Source of the DNA: Lucinisca nassula
Taxonomy: Eukaryota; Mollusca; Bivalvia; Lucinida; Lucinidae
Direction of reading: 5' to 3'
Length of the DNA stretch: 64,000 bases
Assembly: GCA_963580285.1 (NCBI GenBank)
Contig: OY757025.1
Location: forward strand, 121,617,223 to 121,681,222
Under the pieces are notes generated by a model. That model was not told the DNA's origin and ran no database searches. It saw only the letters and a program-made list of their open reading frames with translations. Both the position numbers and the translations under genes were made by a program. Positions within the stretch are counted from its first letter, which is position 1; each line of letters starts with the position of its first letter. Positions 10,801 through 23,879 of the stretch are shown here, one piece after another.

Positions 10801-13800
10801 TCGGGATTTCATCTCATGCTGAATTTTCTGTATGTTTTCTCTGATACTCAGCCCCTTATTTTCTTCAAACCTTTATGTTTATCGAATAGACAGGTACCCT
10901 GGCTACATCGAAATAGGGGTGTGGTTCTGTCACATCCCCTGATTAAGGGCCTTTGTGGGGTTGGGTAAAAATGTCTTACGGGAACGGTAAATTCAAGATT
11001 TTGTCACAAGATGACGGGAACGGTAAATTCAAGATTTTGTCACAAGATGAATTTTCAAATTGTCTTCTCCGATACTCAGCCCCTTATTTTATGCAATCCT
11101 TCATGTTTATCGAATAGATAGCTACCCTGGCTACATCGTTATAGGGGTGCGGCTGTGTCACATCCCCCGGTTAGGGGCCAATAGGGAGATGATATGTCTT
11201 ACGGGAACGGTGAAATCGAGATTTTATCACATGTTGAATTTTCAATTTCTTTTAATCGGTACTCAGCCCCTTATTTTCTGGAAACCTTTATGTTTATCAA
11301 ATAGATAGATACCCTCGCTACATCATTATATGGGTGCGGTTGTGTCACATCCCCCGGTTAGGGGCCAATAGGGAGCTGATATGCCTTACTGGAACGGTGA
11401 AAACGAGATTTTATCACATGTTGAAATTTCAATATCTTTTAATCGATACTCAGCCCCTTATTTTCTGGAAACCTTTATGTATATCAAATAGATAGATACC
11501 CTGGCTACATCGTTATAGGGGTGCGGTTGTGCCACATCCCCCGGTTAGGGGCCAATAGGGAGTTGATATGTCTTACGGTAACGGTGAAATCGAGATTTTA
11601 TCACATGTTGAATGTTCAATATCTTTTAATCGATACTCAGCCCCTTATTTTCTGGAAACCTTTATGTTTATCAAATAGGTAGATACCCTGGCTATATCGT
11701 TATAGGGGTGCGGTTATGTCACAACGCCCGGTTAGGGGCCAATAGGGAGCTGATATGTCTACGAGAACGTTGAAATCGAGATTTTATCATATGTTGAATT
11801 TTCAATATCTTTTAATCGATACTCAGCCCCTTATTTTCTGGAAACCTTTATGTTTATCAAATAGATAGATTACCTGGCTACATCGTTATATGAGTGCGGT
11901 TGTGTCACATCCCCCAGTTAGGGGCCAATAGGGAGCTGATATGTCTTAAGGGAACGGTGAAATCGAGATTTTATCACAAGTTGATTTTTCAATATGTTTT
12001 AATCGATACCCAGCCCCTTATTTTCTGGAAACCTTTATGTTTATCAAATAGATAGATACACTGGCTACATCGTTATATGGGTGCGGTTGTGTCACATCCC
12101 CCGGTTAGGGGCCAATGGGGAGTTGATATGTCTGACTGGAACGTTGAAATCGAGATTTTATCACATATTGAATATTCAATATCATTTAATCGATACTCGA
12201 CCCCTTATTTTCTGGAAACCTGAATGTTTATCAAATAGATAGATACCCTGGCTACATCGTTATATGGGTGCGGTTGTGTCACATCCCCCGGTTAGGGGCC
12301 AATAGGTAGTTGATATGTCTTAAGGGAACGGTGAAATCGAGATTTGATCACATGTTGAATATTCAATACCTTTTAATCGATACTCTACCCATTAGTTTCT
12401 GGAAACCTGAATGTTTATCAAATATATAGATACTCTGGCTTCATCGTTATATGGGTGCGGATGTGTCACATCCCCCAGTAAGGGGCCAATAGGGAGCTGA
12501 TATGTCTTACGGGAACGGTGAAATCGAGATTTTATCACATGTTGAATATTCAATACCTTTTAATCGATACTCATCCCCTTAGTTTCTGGAAACCTGAATG
12601 TTTATCAAATATATAGATACTCTGGCTACATCGTTATATGGGTGCGGTTGTGTCACATCCCCCAGTTAGGGGCCAATAGGGAGCTGATATGTATTACGGG
12701 AACGGTGAAATCGAGATTTTATCACATGTTGAATTTTCAATATCTTTTAATCGATACTCAACCCCTTATTTTCTGGAAACCTTTATGTTTATTAAATAGA
12801 TAGATACCCTGGCTACATCGTTATAGGGGTGCGGTTGTGTCACATCCCCCGGTTAGGGGCCAATAGGGAGTTGATATGTCTTACGGGAACGGTGAAATCG
12901 AGATTTTATCACATGTTGAATTTTCAATTTCTTTTAATCGATACTCAGCCCCTTATTTTCTGGAAACCTTTATGTTTATCAAATAGATAGATACCCTCGC
13001 TTCAACGTTATATGGTTGCGGTTGTGTCACAACCCCCGGCTAGGGGCCAATAAGTAGCTGATATGCCTAACTGGAACGGTGAAAACGAGATTGTATCACA
13101 TGTTGAAATTTCAATATCTTTTAATCGATACTCAGCCCCTTATTTTCCGGAAACCTTTATGTATATCAAATAGATAGATACCCTGGCTATATCGTTATAG
13201 GGGTGCGGTTGTGCCACATCCCCCGGTTAAGGGCCAATAGGGAGTTGATATGTCTTACGGGAACGGTGCAATCGAGATTTTGTCACATGTTGAATGTTCA
13301 ATATCTTTTAATCGATACTTAGCCCCTTATTTTTTGGAAACCTTTATGTTTATCAAATAGATAGATACCCTGGCTATATCGTTATAGGGGTGCGGTTATG
13401 TCACATCGCCCTGTTAGGGGCCAATAGGGAGCTGATATGTCTTACGGGAACGGTGAAATCGAGATTTTATCACAAGTTGAATTTTCAATATCTTTTAATC
13501 GACACCAAGCCCCTTATTTTCTGGAAACCTTTATGTTTATCAAATAAATAAATACACTGGCTACATCGTTATATGGGTGCGGTTGTGTCACATCCCCCAG
13601 TTAGGGGCCAATAGGGAGCTGATATGTCTTAAGGAAACGGTGAAATCGAGATTTTATCACATGTTGAATGTTCAATATCTTTTAATCGATACTCGACCCC
13701 TTATTTTCTGGTAACCTTTATGTTTATCAAATAGACAGATACCCTGGCTACATCGTTATATGAGTGCGGTTGTGTCACATCCCCCAGTTAGGGGCCAATA

Positions 13801-16249
13801 GGGAGCTGATATGTCTTAAGGGAACGGTGAAATCGAGATTTTATCACATGTTGAATATTCAATACCTTTTAATCGATACTCAGCCCCATATTTTCTGGAA
13901 TGCTTTATGTTTATCAAATAGATAGATACCCTAGCTACATCGTTATAGGGTTGTGGTTGTGTCATATCCCCCGGTTAGGGGCCAATATGGGAGTTGACAT
14001 GTCTTACGGGAACGGTGAAATCGAGATTTTATCACATGTTGAATTTTCAATTTCTTTTAATCGATACTTAACCCCTTATTTCCAGGAAACCTTTATGTTT
14101 ATCAAATAGATAAGATACCCTGGCTACATCGTTATATGGGTGCGGTTGTGTCACATCCCCCGGTTAGGGGCCAATAGGGAGCTGATATGCCTTACTGGAA
14201 CGGTGAAAACGAGATTTTATCACATGTTGAAATTTCAATATCTTTTAATCGATTCTCAGCCCCTTATTTTCGGGAAACCTTTATGTATATCAAATAGATA
14301 AGATACCCTGGCTACATCGTTATATGGGTGCGGTTGTGTCACATCCCCCGGTTAAGGGCCAATAGGGAGCTGATATGCCTTGCTGGAACGGTGAAATCGA
14401 GATTTTATAACATGTTTAATATTCAATATCTTTAAATCGATACTCAGCCCCTTATTTTCTGAAAACCTTTATGTATATCAAATAGATAGATACCCTGGCT
14501 ACATCGTTATAGGGGTGCGGTTGTGCCACATCCCACCCCCCCCCTTAGGGGCCAATAGGGAGTTGATATGTCTTACGGGAACGGTGAAATCGAGATTTTA
14601 TCACATGTTGAATGTTCAATATCTTTTAATCGATACTCAGCCCCTTATTTTCTGGAAACCTTTATGTTTATCAAATAGATAGATACCCTGGCTACATCGT
14701 TATATGGGTGCGGTTGTGTCACATTCCCCGGTTAGGGGCCAATAGGGAGCTGATATGTCTTACGGGAACGGTGAAATCGAGATTTTACCACTTGTTGAAA
14801 TTCAATATCTTTTAATCGATGCTCAGCCCCTTATTTTCTGGAAACCTTTATGTTTATCAAATAAAGATATACCTGGCTACATCGTTATATGGGTGCGGTA
14901 GTGTCACATCCCCCGGTTAGAGGCCAATAGGGAGCTGATATGTCTTACGGGAACGGCGAAATCGAGATTTTATCACAAGTTGAATTTTCAATATCTTTTA
15001 ATCGATACTCAGCCCCTTATTTTCTGGAAACCTTTTTGTTTATCAAATAGATAGATACCCTGGGTACATCGTTATAGGGATGAGGTTGTGTCACATCCCC
15101 CGGTTAGGGGCAAATAGGGAGTTGATATGTCTTACGGGAACGGTGAAATCGAGATTTGATCACATGTTGAATGTTCAATATCTTTAAATCGATACTCAGC
15201 CCCTTATTTTCTGGAAACCTTTATGTTTATCAAATAGATAGGTACCCTGGCTACATCGTTAAAGGGGTGCGGTTGTGTCACATCCCCCTGTTAGGGGCCA
15301 ATAGGAAGTTGATATGTCTTAAGGGAACGGTGAAATCGAGATTTTATCACACGTTGAATATTCAATATCTTTTAATCGATACTCGACCCCTTATGTTCTG
15401 GAAACCGTTATGTTTATCAAATAGATAGATTACCTGGCTACATCGTTATAGGGGTGCGGTTGTGTCACATCCCCCGGTTAGGGGCCAATAGGGAGCTGAT
15501 ATGTCTTACGGGAACGGTGAAATCGAGATTTTATAACATGTTTAATATTCAATATCTTTTAATCGATACTCAGCCCCTTATTTTCTGGAAACCTTTATGT
15601 TTATCAAATAGATAGATACCCTGGCTACATCGTTATATGAGTGCGGTTGTGTCACATCCCCCAGTTAGGGGCCAATAGGGAGCTGATATGTCTTACGGGA
15701 ACGGTGAAATCGAGATTTTATCACAAGTTGAATTTTCAATATCTTTTAATCGATACTCAGCCCCTTATTTTCTGGAAACCTTTATGTTTATCAAATAGAT
15801 AGATACCCTGGCTACATCGTTATAGGGGTGAGGTTGTGTCACATCCCCCGGTTAGGGGCCAATAGGGAGCTGATATGTATTACGGGAACGGTAAAATCTA
15901 GATTTTATCACATGTTGAATTTTGAATATCTTTCAATCGATTCTCAGCCCCTTATTTTCAGAAAACCTTTATGTTTATTGAATAGATGGATATCCTGACT
16001 ACATCGATATATGGGTACGGAAGTGTCACATCCCCTAGTTAGGGGCCAATTCGGGGTTGATGTGGCTTATGGGACCGGTAAATTCGAGATTTTAACATTT
16101 GTTGAATTTTTCAATGTTCAGTATCTTCTAATCGATATTCAGCCCCTTATTTTCTGGAAACATTTATGTTTATTGAATAGATTGATACCCTGGCTACATC
16201 GATATAGGGGTGCGGCTGTGTCACATTCCCCGGTTAGGGGCCAACTGGG
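10801..16249 (+). repeat. Satellite B, subtype B1: 187-bp tandem monomers
   Basis: About 29 monomers with a 186-188 bp period, measured from CAGCCCCTTATTTTCTGGAA at 11264, 11451, 11638 and 11824. B1 diagnostic bases include TATCAAATAGATAGATACCC, ATCGTTATATGGGTGCGG, GTCACATCCCCCGGTTAGGG and GGAACGGTGAAATCGAG. The first two and last two monomers are transitional. Blocks repeat at larger scale: the TTCAATTTCT variant at 11241, 12923 and 14046 gives offsets of nine and six monomers. Monomers are not open in any single frame. Confidence 0.97.
10981..11048 (+). repeat. 33-bp duplication inside a B monomer
   Basis: GACGGGAACGGTAAATTCAA with the following AGATTTTGTCACAAGATGA is present twice in a row in the second monomer of the array, lengthening it. 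A simple slippage or replication duplication at the array edge. Confidence 0.85.
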
Positions 16250-16380
16250 GAGGTCCCGTTCATTATTCTTGTACATGTTTGCACGTATGTATGTATTGAA
16301 CATTATCATTAATAAATACTGTTTAAACCAACCGAGGTCCCGTCTTCGTAGGACCTTAGCTGTTGTTGGGACAAAAACAT

Positions 16381-16454
<74 letters not shown>

Positions 16455-16481
16455 CAGGTTAGGTAGTAGTGGTAGTGAAAG

Positions 16482-16527
<46 letters not shown>

Positions 16528-16790
16528 CAGGTTAGGTAGTAGTGGTAGTGAAAGAAGTGAAGTTATGCTTATAGAAGTAGTTGTAGAAGTATTAGTTGTT
16601 GTTGTAGCAGTATTGGTACATGGAGTTACGCTTTGTATTGGTCATTGTAAAAATGCCGTTGCATTTGTAGATATAAACCGTTATGCAAGAGTTATCATTT
16701 AGAAATCACTGCAGACAGTAAGGACTGCATTGATACAAGTAACAAGTGTATTAAGAAATTGATATTTTTCCTGCGAATTCAGCTCCTTAT
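16250..16790. repeat. Flank module, copy 2, separating satellites B1 and B2
   Basis: Begins inside SINE-1 at GAGGTCCCGTTCATTATT, carries the same nested insertion with the same target repeat (GAGGTCCCGT at 16250-16259 and 16334-16343), then CCTTAGCTGTTGTTGGGAC, two CT microsatellites and CATTGTAAAAATGCCGTTGC. The SINE-1 head is missing: satellite sequence CCAACTGGG joins directly to the SINE body. Matches 9757-10200 with an offset of 6,493 bp at the start and 6,591 bp further on. Confidence 0.9.
16384..16524. repeat. Two (CT)n microsatellites with a duplicated spacer
   Basis: CT tracts at 16384-16452 and 16485-16524. GGCAGGTTAGGTAGTAGTGG follows each tract, so tract plus spacer was duplicated in this copy of the flank module; copy 1 at 9893-9954 has only one tract. 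Confidence 0.95.
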
Positions 16791-19700
16791 TTTCTGGAAA
16801 CTCTTGTGTTTATCTAGTAGATTGGTATCCTGGCAACATCCCCTGGTAGGGGCCAATTGATGATAAATATGTCATACGTGAACAGTTACATCGGGATTTT
16901 GTCGCATGTTGAATTTTCTGTATGTTTTCTCTGATACTCAACCCCTTATTTTCTGTAAACCTTTATGTATATCGAATAGACAGGTACCCTGGCTACATCG
17001 AAATAGGGATGTGGTTCTGTCACATCCCCTGATTAAGGGCCAATGTGGGGTTGGGTAAATGTCTTACGGGAACGGTAAATTCAAGATTTTGTCACAAGAT
17101 GAATTTTCAAAATGTCTTCTCTGATACTCAGCCCCTTATTTTCTGTAAACCTTCATTTTTATCGAATAGATAGCAATCCTGGCTACATGGAAATAGGGGT
17201 ATGGTTGTGTCACATCCCCTGGTTTGGGGGCAGATTGGGGGTTAATATGTCTTCCGGAACGTTATTATTGAATATAATGTTGAATATTCAAAATGCCTTC
17301 TCCGATACCCAGCCCCTTATTTTCTAGAAATCTTTATGTTTATCGAGTTGATAGAAACCCTGACTAAATTGAAATAGGGGTGTGGTTGTGTCACATCCCC
17401 TGGTTATGGGGCAGATTGGGGGTTAATATGTCTTGCGGGAACGTGGAATCGAGATTTTGTCAAATGTTGAATTTTCAAATTATTTTCTCCGATACTCAGC
17501 CCCTTATTTTCTGGAACCCTTTTTGTTGATCTAAGAGATAGATACCCTTGCTACATGGAAATAGGGGTGTGGTTCTGTCACATCCCTTAGTTAGGGGCCA
17601 GTAGGGGGTGATTATGTCTTGCGGGAACTGTAAAATCGAAAGTTTGTCACATGCTCAATTTTTAATTTGTTTTCTCTGATACCCAGCCCCTTATTTTCTG
17701 CAAACCTTTACGTTTATCGAATAGATAGGTACCCTGGCTACATCGAAACGGGGATGTTGTTCTGTCACATCCCCTGCTTAGGGGCCAATAGGGGATAAAT
17801 ATGTCTCACATGACCGTTAAAATCAAGGTTTTGTCACATGTTGAATTTTCAAAATGTCTTCTCCGATACCCAGCCCCTTATTTTCTGGAAACCTTTATGT
17901 TTATCGAGTAGATAGAAACCCTTGCTAAATTGTAATAGGGGTGTAGTTGTGTCACATCCCCTGGTTATAGGGCAGATTGGGGGTTAATATGTCTTGCGGG
18001 CACGTGAAATCGAGATTTTGTCAAATGTTGAATTTTCTAAATATTTTCTCCGATACTCAGCCCCTTATTTTCTGGAACTCTTTGTGTTGATCGAAGAGAC
18101 AGATACCCTGGCTACATCGAAAAAGGGGTGTGGTTCTGTCACATCCCATAGTTAGGGGCCAGTAGGGGGTAATTATGTCTTACGGAAACTGTAAAATCGA
18201 AAGTTTGTCACATGCTCAATTTTTAATTTGTTTTCTCTGATACCCAGCCCCTTATGTGCTGCAAACCTTTACGTTTATCGAATAGATAGGTACCCTGGCT
18301 ACATCGAATAGGGGATGTGGTTCTGTCACATCCTCTGGTTAGGGGCCAATAGGGGGTAAATATGTCTCACATGACCGTTAAAATCAAGGTTTTGTCACAT
18401 GTTGAATTTTCAAAATGTCTTCTCCGATACCCAGCCCCTTATTTTCTGGAAACCTTTATGTTTATCGAGTAGGTAGAAAACATGGCTAAATTGAAATAGG
18501 GGTGTGGTTGTGTCACATCCCCTGGTTATGGGGCAGATTGGGGGTTAATATGTCTTGCGGGAACGTGAAATCGAGATTTTGTCAAATGTTGAATTTTCTA
18601 AATATTTTCTCCGATACTCAGCCCCTTATTTTTTGGAATTCTTTATGTTGATCGAAGAGATAGATACCCTGGCTACATCGAAATAGGGATGTGGTTCTGT
18701 CACATCCCCTAATTAGGGGCCAGTAGGGGGTAATTATGTCTTACGGGAACGGTAAAATCGAAAGTTTGTCACATGCTCAATTTTTAATTTGTTTTCTCTG
18801 GTACCAAGCCCGTTATTTTCTGCAAACGTTTTCGTTTATCGAATAGATAGGTACCCTAGCTACATCGAATTGGGGATGTGGTTCTGTCACATCCTCTGGT
18901 TAGGGGGCCAATAAGGGGTAAATATGTCTCACATGACCGTTAAAATCAAGGTTTTGTCACATGTTGAATTTTCAAAATGTCTTCTCCGATACCCAGCCCC
19001 TTATTTTCTGGAAACCTTTATGTTTATCGAGTAGATAGAAACCCTGGCTAAATTGAAATAGGGGTGTGGTTGTGTCACATCCCCTGGTTATGGGGCAGAT
19101 TGGGGGTTAATATGTCTTGCGGGAACGTGAAGTCGAGATTTTGTCAAATGTTAAATTTTCTAAATATTTTCTCCGATACTCAGCCCCTTATTTTCTGGAA
19201 CTCTTTATGTTAATCGAAGAGATAGATACCCTGGCTACATCGAAATAGGGGTGTGGTTCTGTCACATCCCCTGGTTAGGGGCCAGTAGGGGGTAATTATG
19301 TCTTACGGAAACTGTAAAATCGAAAGTTTGTCACATGCTCAATTTTTATTTTGTTTTCTCTGATACCCAGCCCCTTATTTGCTACAAACCTTTACGTTTA
19401 TCGAATAGATAGGTACCCTAGCTACATCGAATTGGGGATGTGGTTCTGTCACATCCCCTGGTTAGGGGCCAAATAGGGGATAATATGTCTCACATGACTG
19501 TTAAAATCAAGGTTTTGTCACATGGTGAATTTTCAAAATGTCTTCTCCGATACCCAGCCCCTTATTTTCTGGAAACCTTTATGTTTATCGAGTAGATAGA
19601 AACCCTGGCTAAATTGAAATAGGGGTGTGGTTGTGTCACATCCCCTGGTTATGGGGCAGATTGGGGGTTAATATGTCTTGCGGGAACGTGAAATCGAGAT

Positions 19701-22700
19701 TTTGTCAAATGTTGAATTTTCTAAATATTTTCGCCGATACTCAGCTCCTTATTTTCTGGAACCCTTTTTATTGATCAAAGAGATAGATACTCTGGCTAAA
19801 TCGAAATAGGGGTGTGGTTCTGTCACATCCCCTAGTTAGGGGCCAGTAGGGGGTAATTATGTCTTACGGAAACGGTAAAATCGAAAGTTTGTCACGTGCT
19901 CAATTTTTAATTTGTTTACTCTGATACCCAGCCCCTTATTTACTGCAAACCTTTACGTTTATCGAACAGATAGGTACCCTGGCTACATCGAATAGGGGAT
20001 GTGGTTCTGTCACATCCTCTGGTTAGGGGGCCAATAAGGGGTAAATATGTCTCACATGACCGTTAAAATCAAGGTTTTGTCACATGTTGAATTTTCAAAA
20101 TGTCTTCTCTGATACCCAGCCCCTTATTTTCTGGAAACCTTTATGTTTATCGAGTAGATAGAAACCCTGGCTAAATTGAAATAGGGGTGTGGTTGTGTCA
20201 CATCCCCTGGTTACTGGGCAGATTGGGGGTTAATATGTTTTGCGGGCACGTGAAATCGAGATTTTGTCAAATGTTGAATTTTCTAAATATTTTCTCCGAT
20301 ACTCAGCCCCTTATTTTCTGGAATTCTTTATGTTGATCAAAGAGATAGATACCCTGGCTACATCGAAATAGGGGTGTGGTTCTGTCACATCCCCTAATTA
20401 GGGGCCAGTAGGGGGTAATTATGTCTTACGGGAACAGTAAAATCGAAAGTTTGTCACCTGCTCAATTTTTAATTTGTTTTCTCTGATACCAAGCCCCTTA
20501 TTTTCTGCAAACCTTTACGTTTATCGAATAGATAGGTACCCTAGCAACATCGAATTGGGGATGTGGTTCTGTCACATCCCCTGGTTAGGGGCCAATAGGG
20601 GGTGAATATGTCTCACATGACCGTTAAAATCAAGCTTTTGTCACATGTTGAATTTTCAAAATGTCTTCTCCGATACCCAGCCCCTTATTTTCTGGAAACC
20701 TTTATGTTTATCGAGTAGATAGAAACCCTGGCTAAATTGAAATAGGGGTGTGGTTGTGTCACATCCCCTGGTTATAGGGCAGATTGGGGGTTAATATGTC
20801 TTGCGGGCACGTGAAATCGAGATTTTGTCAAATGTTGAATTTTCTAAATATTTTCTCCGATACTCAGCCCCTTATTTTCTGGAATTCTTTATGTTGATCA
20901 AAGAGATAGATACCCTGGCTACATCGAAATATGGGTGTGGTTCTGTCACATCCCCTAATTAGGGGCCAGTAGGGGGTAATTATGTCTTACGGGAACAGTA
21001 AAATCGAAAGTTTGTCACCTGCTCAATTTTTAATTTGTTTTCTCTGATACCAAGCCCCTTATTTTCTGCAAACCTTTACGTTTATCGAATAGATAGGTAC
21101 CCTAGCTACATCGAATTGGGGATGTGGTTCTGTCACATCCCCTGGTTAGGGGCCAATAGGGGGTAAATATGTCTCACATGACCGTTAAAATCAAGCTTTT
21201 GTCACATGTTGAATTTTCAAAATGTCTTCTCCGATACCCAGCCCCTTATTTTCTGGAAACCTGTATGTTTATCGAGTAGATAGAAACCCTGGTTAAATTG
21301 AAATAGGGGTGTGGTTATGTCACATCCCCTGGTTATGGGGCAGATTGGGGGTTTATATGTCTTGCGGGAACGTGAAATCGAGATTTTGTCAAATGTTGAA
21401 TTTTCAAAATATTTTCTCCGATACTCAGCCCCTTATTTTCTGGAACCCTTTATGTGGATCGAAGAGATAGTTACCCTGGCTACATCGAAATAGGGGTGTG
21501 GTTCTGTCACATCCCCTAGTTAGGGGGCAGTAGGGGGTAATTATGTCTTACGAGAACTGTAAAATCGAAAGTTTGTCACATGCTCAATTTTTAATTTGTT
21601 TTCTCTGATACCCAGCCCCTTATTTTCTGCAAACCTTTACGTTTCTCGAATAGATAGGTACCCTAGCTACATCGAATTGGGGATGTGGTTCTGTCACATC
21701 CTCTGGTTAGGGGGCAAATAGGGGATAATATGTCTCACATGACCGTTAAAATCAAGGTTTTGTCACATGTTGAATTTTCAAAATGTCTTCTCCGATACCC
21801 AGCCCCTTATTTTCTGGAAACCTTTATGTTTATCGAGTAGATAGAAACCCTGGCTAAATTGAAATAGGGGTGTGGTTGTGTCACATCCCCTGGTTACTGG
21901 GCAGATTGGGGGTTAATATGTTTTGCGAGCACGTGAAATCGAGATTTTGTCAAATGTTGAATTTTCTAAGTATTTTCTCCGATACTCAGCCCCTTATTTT
22001 CTGGAATTCTTTATGTTGATCGAAGAGATAGTTCCCCTGCTACATCGAAATAGGGGTGTGGTTCTGTCGCATCCCCTAATTAGGGGCCAGTAGGGGGTAA
22101 TTATGTCTTACGGGAACTGTAAAATCGAAAGTTTGTCACATGCTCAATTTTTAATTTGTTTTCTCTGATACCAAGCCCCTTATTTTCTGCAAACCTTTAC
22201 GTTTATCGAATAGATAGGTACCCTAGCTACATCGAATTGGGGATGTGGTTCTATCACATCCCCTGGTTAGGGGCCAATAGGGGGTAAATATGTCTCACAT
22301 GACCGTTAAAATCAAGGTTTTGTCACATGTTGAATTTTCAAAATGTCTTCTCCGATACCCAGCCCCTTATTTTCTGGAAACCTGTATGTTTATCGAGTAG
22401 ATAGAAACCCTGGCTAAATTGAAATAGGGGTGTGGTTATGTCACATCCCCTGGTTATGGGGCAGATTGGGGGTTTATATGTCTTGCGGGAACCTGAAATC
22501 GAGATTTTGTCAAATGTTGAATTTTCAAAATATTTTCTCCGATACTCAGCCCCTTATTTTCTGGAACCCTTTATGTTGATCGAAGAGATAGATACCCTGG
22601 CTACATCGAAATAGGGGTGTGGTTCTGTCACATCCCCTAGTTAGGGGTCAGTAGGGGGTAATTATGTCTTACGAGAACTGTAAAATCGAAAGTTTGTCAC

Positions 22701-23879
22701 ATGCTCAATTTTTAATTTGTTTTCTCTGATACCCAGCCCCTTATTTTCTGCAAACCTTTACGTTTCTCGAATAGATAGGTACCCTAGCTACATCGAATTG
22801 GGGATGTGGTTCTGTCACATCCTCTGGTTAGGGGGCCAATAGGGGATAATATGTCTCACATGACCGTTAAAATCAAGGTTTTGTCACATGTTGAATGTTC
22901 AAAATGTCTTCTCCGATACCCAGCCCCTTATTTTCTGGAAACCTTTATGTTTATCGAGTAGATAGAAACCCTGGCTAAATTGAAATAGGGGTGTGGTTGT
23001 GTCACATCCCCTGGTTATAGGGCAGATTGGGGGTTAATATGTCTTGCGGGCACGTGAAATCGAGATTTTGTCAAATGTTGAATTTTCTAAATATTTTCTC
23101 CGATACTCAGCCCCTTATTTTCTGGAATTCTTTATGTTGATCGAAGAGATAGATACCCTGGCTACATCGAAATAGGGGTGTGGTTCTGTCACATCCCCTA
23201 ATTAGGGGCCAGTAGGGAGTAATTATGTCTTACGGGAACAGTAAAATCGAAAGTTTGTCACCTGCTCAATTTTTAATTTGTTTTCTCTGATACCAAGCCC
23301 CTTATTTTCTGCATACCTTTACGTTTATCGAATTGATAGGTACCCTAGCTACATCGAATTGGGGATGTGGTTCTGTCACATCCCCTGGTTAGGGGCCAAT
23401 AGGGGGTAAATATGTCTCACATGACCGTTAAAATCAAGGTTTTGTCACATGTTGAATTTTCAAAATGTCTTCTCCGATACCCAGCCCCTTATTTTCTGGA
23501 AACCTGTATGTTTATCGAGTAAATAGAAACCCTGGCTAAATTGAAATAGGGGTGTGGTTATGTCACATCCCCTGGTTATGGGGCAGATTGGGGGTTTATA
23601 TGTCTTGCGGGAACGTGAAATCGAGATTTTGTCAAATGTTGAATTTTCAAAATATTTTCTCCGATACTCAGCCCCTTATTTTCTGGAACCCTTTATGTTG
23701 ATCGAAGAGATAGATACCCTGGCTACATCGAAATAGGGGTGTGGTTCTGTCACATCCCCTAGTTAGGGGCCAGTAGGGGGTAATTATGTCTTACGAGAAC
23801 TGTAAAATCGAAAGTTTGTCACATGCTCAATTTTTAATTTGTTTTCTCTGATACCCAGCCCCTTATTTTCTGCAAACCT

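Noticed and set aside
16011..16466. 151-codon open frame across the end of satellite B1 and a CT microsatellite
   Set aside because: It runs through satellite monomers, a SINE-1 fragment and (CT)n, giving an SLSL tail; no protein-like composition.
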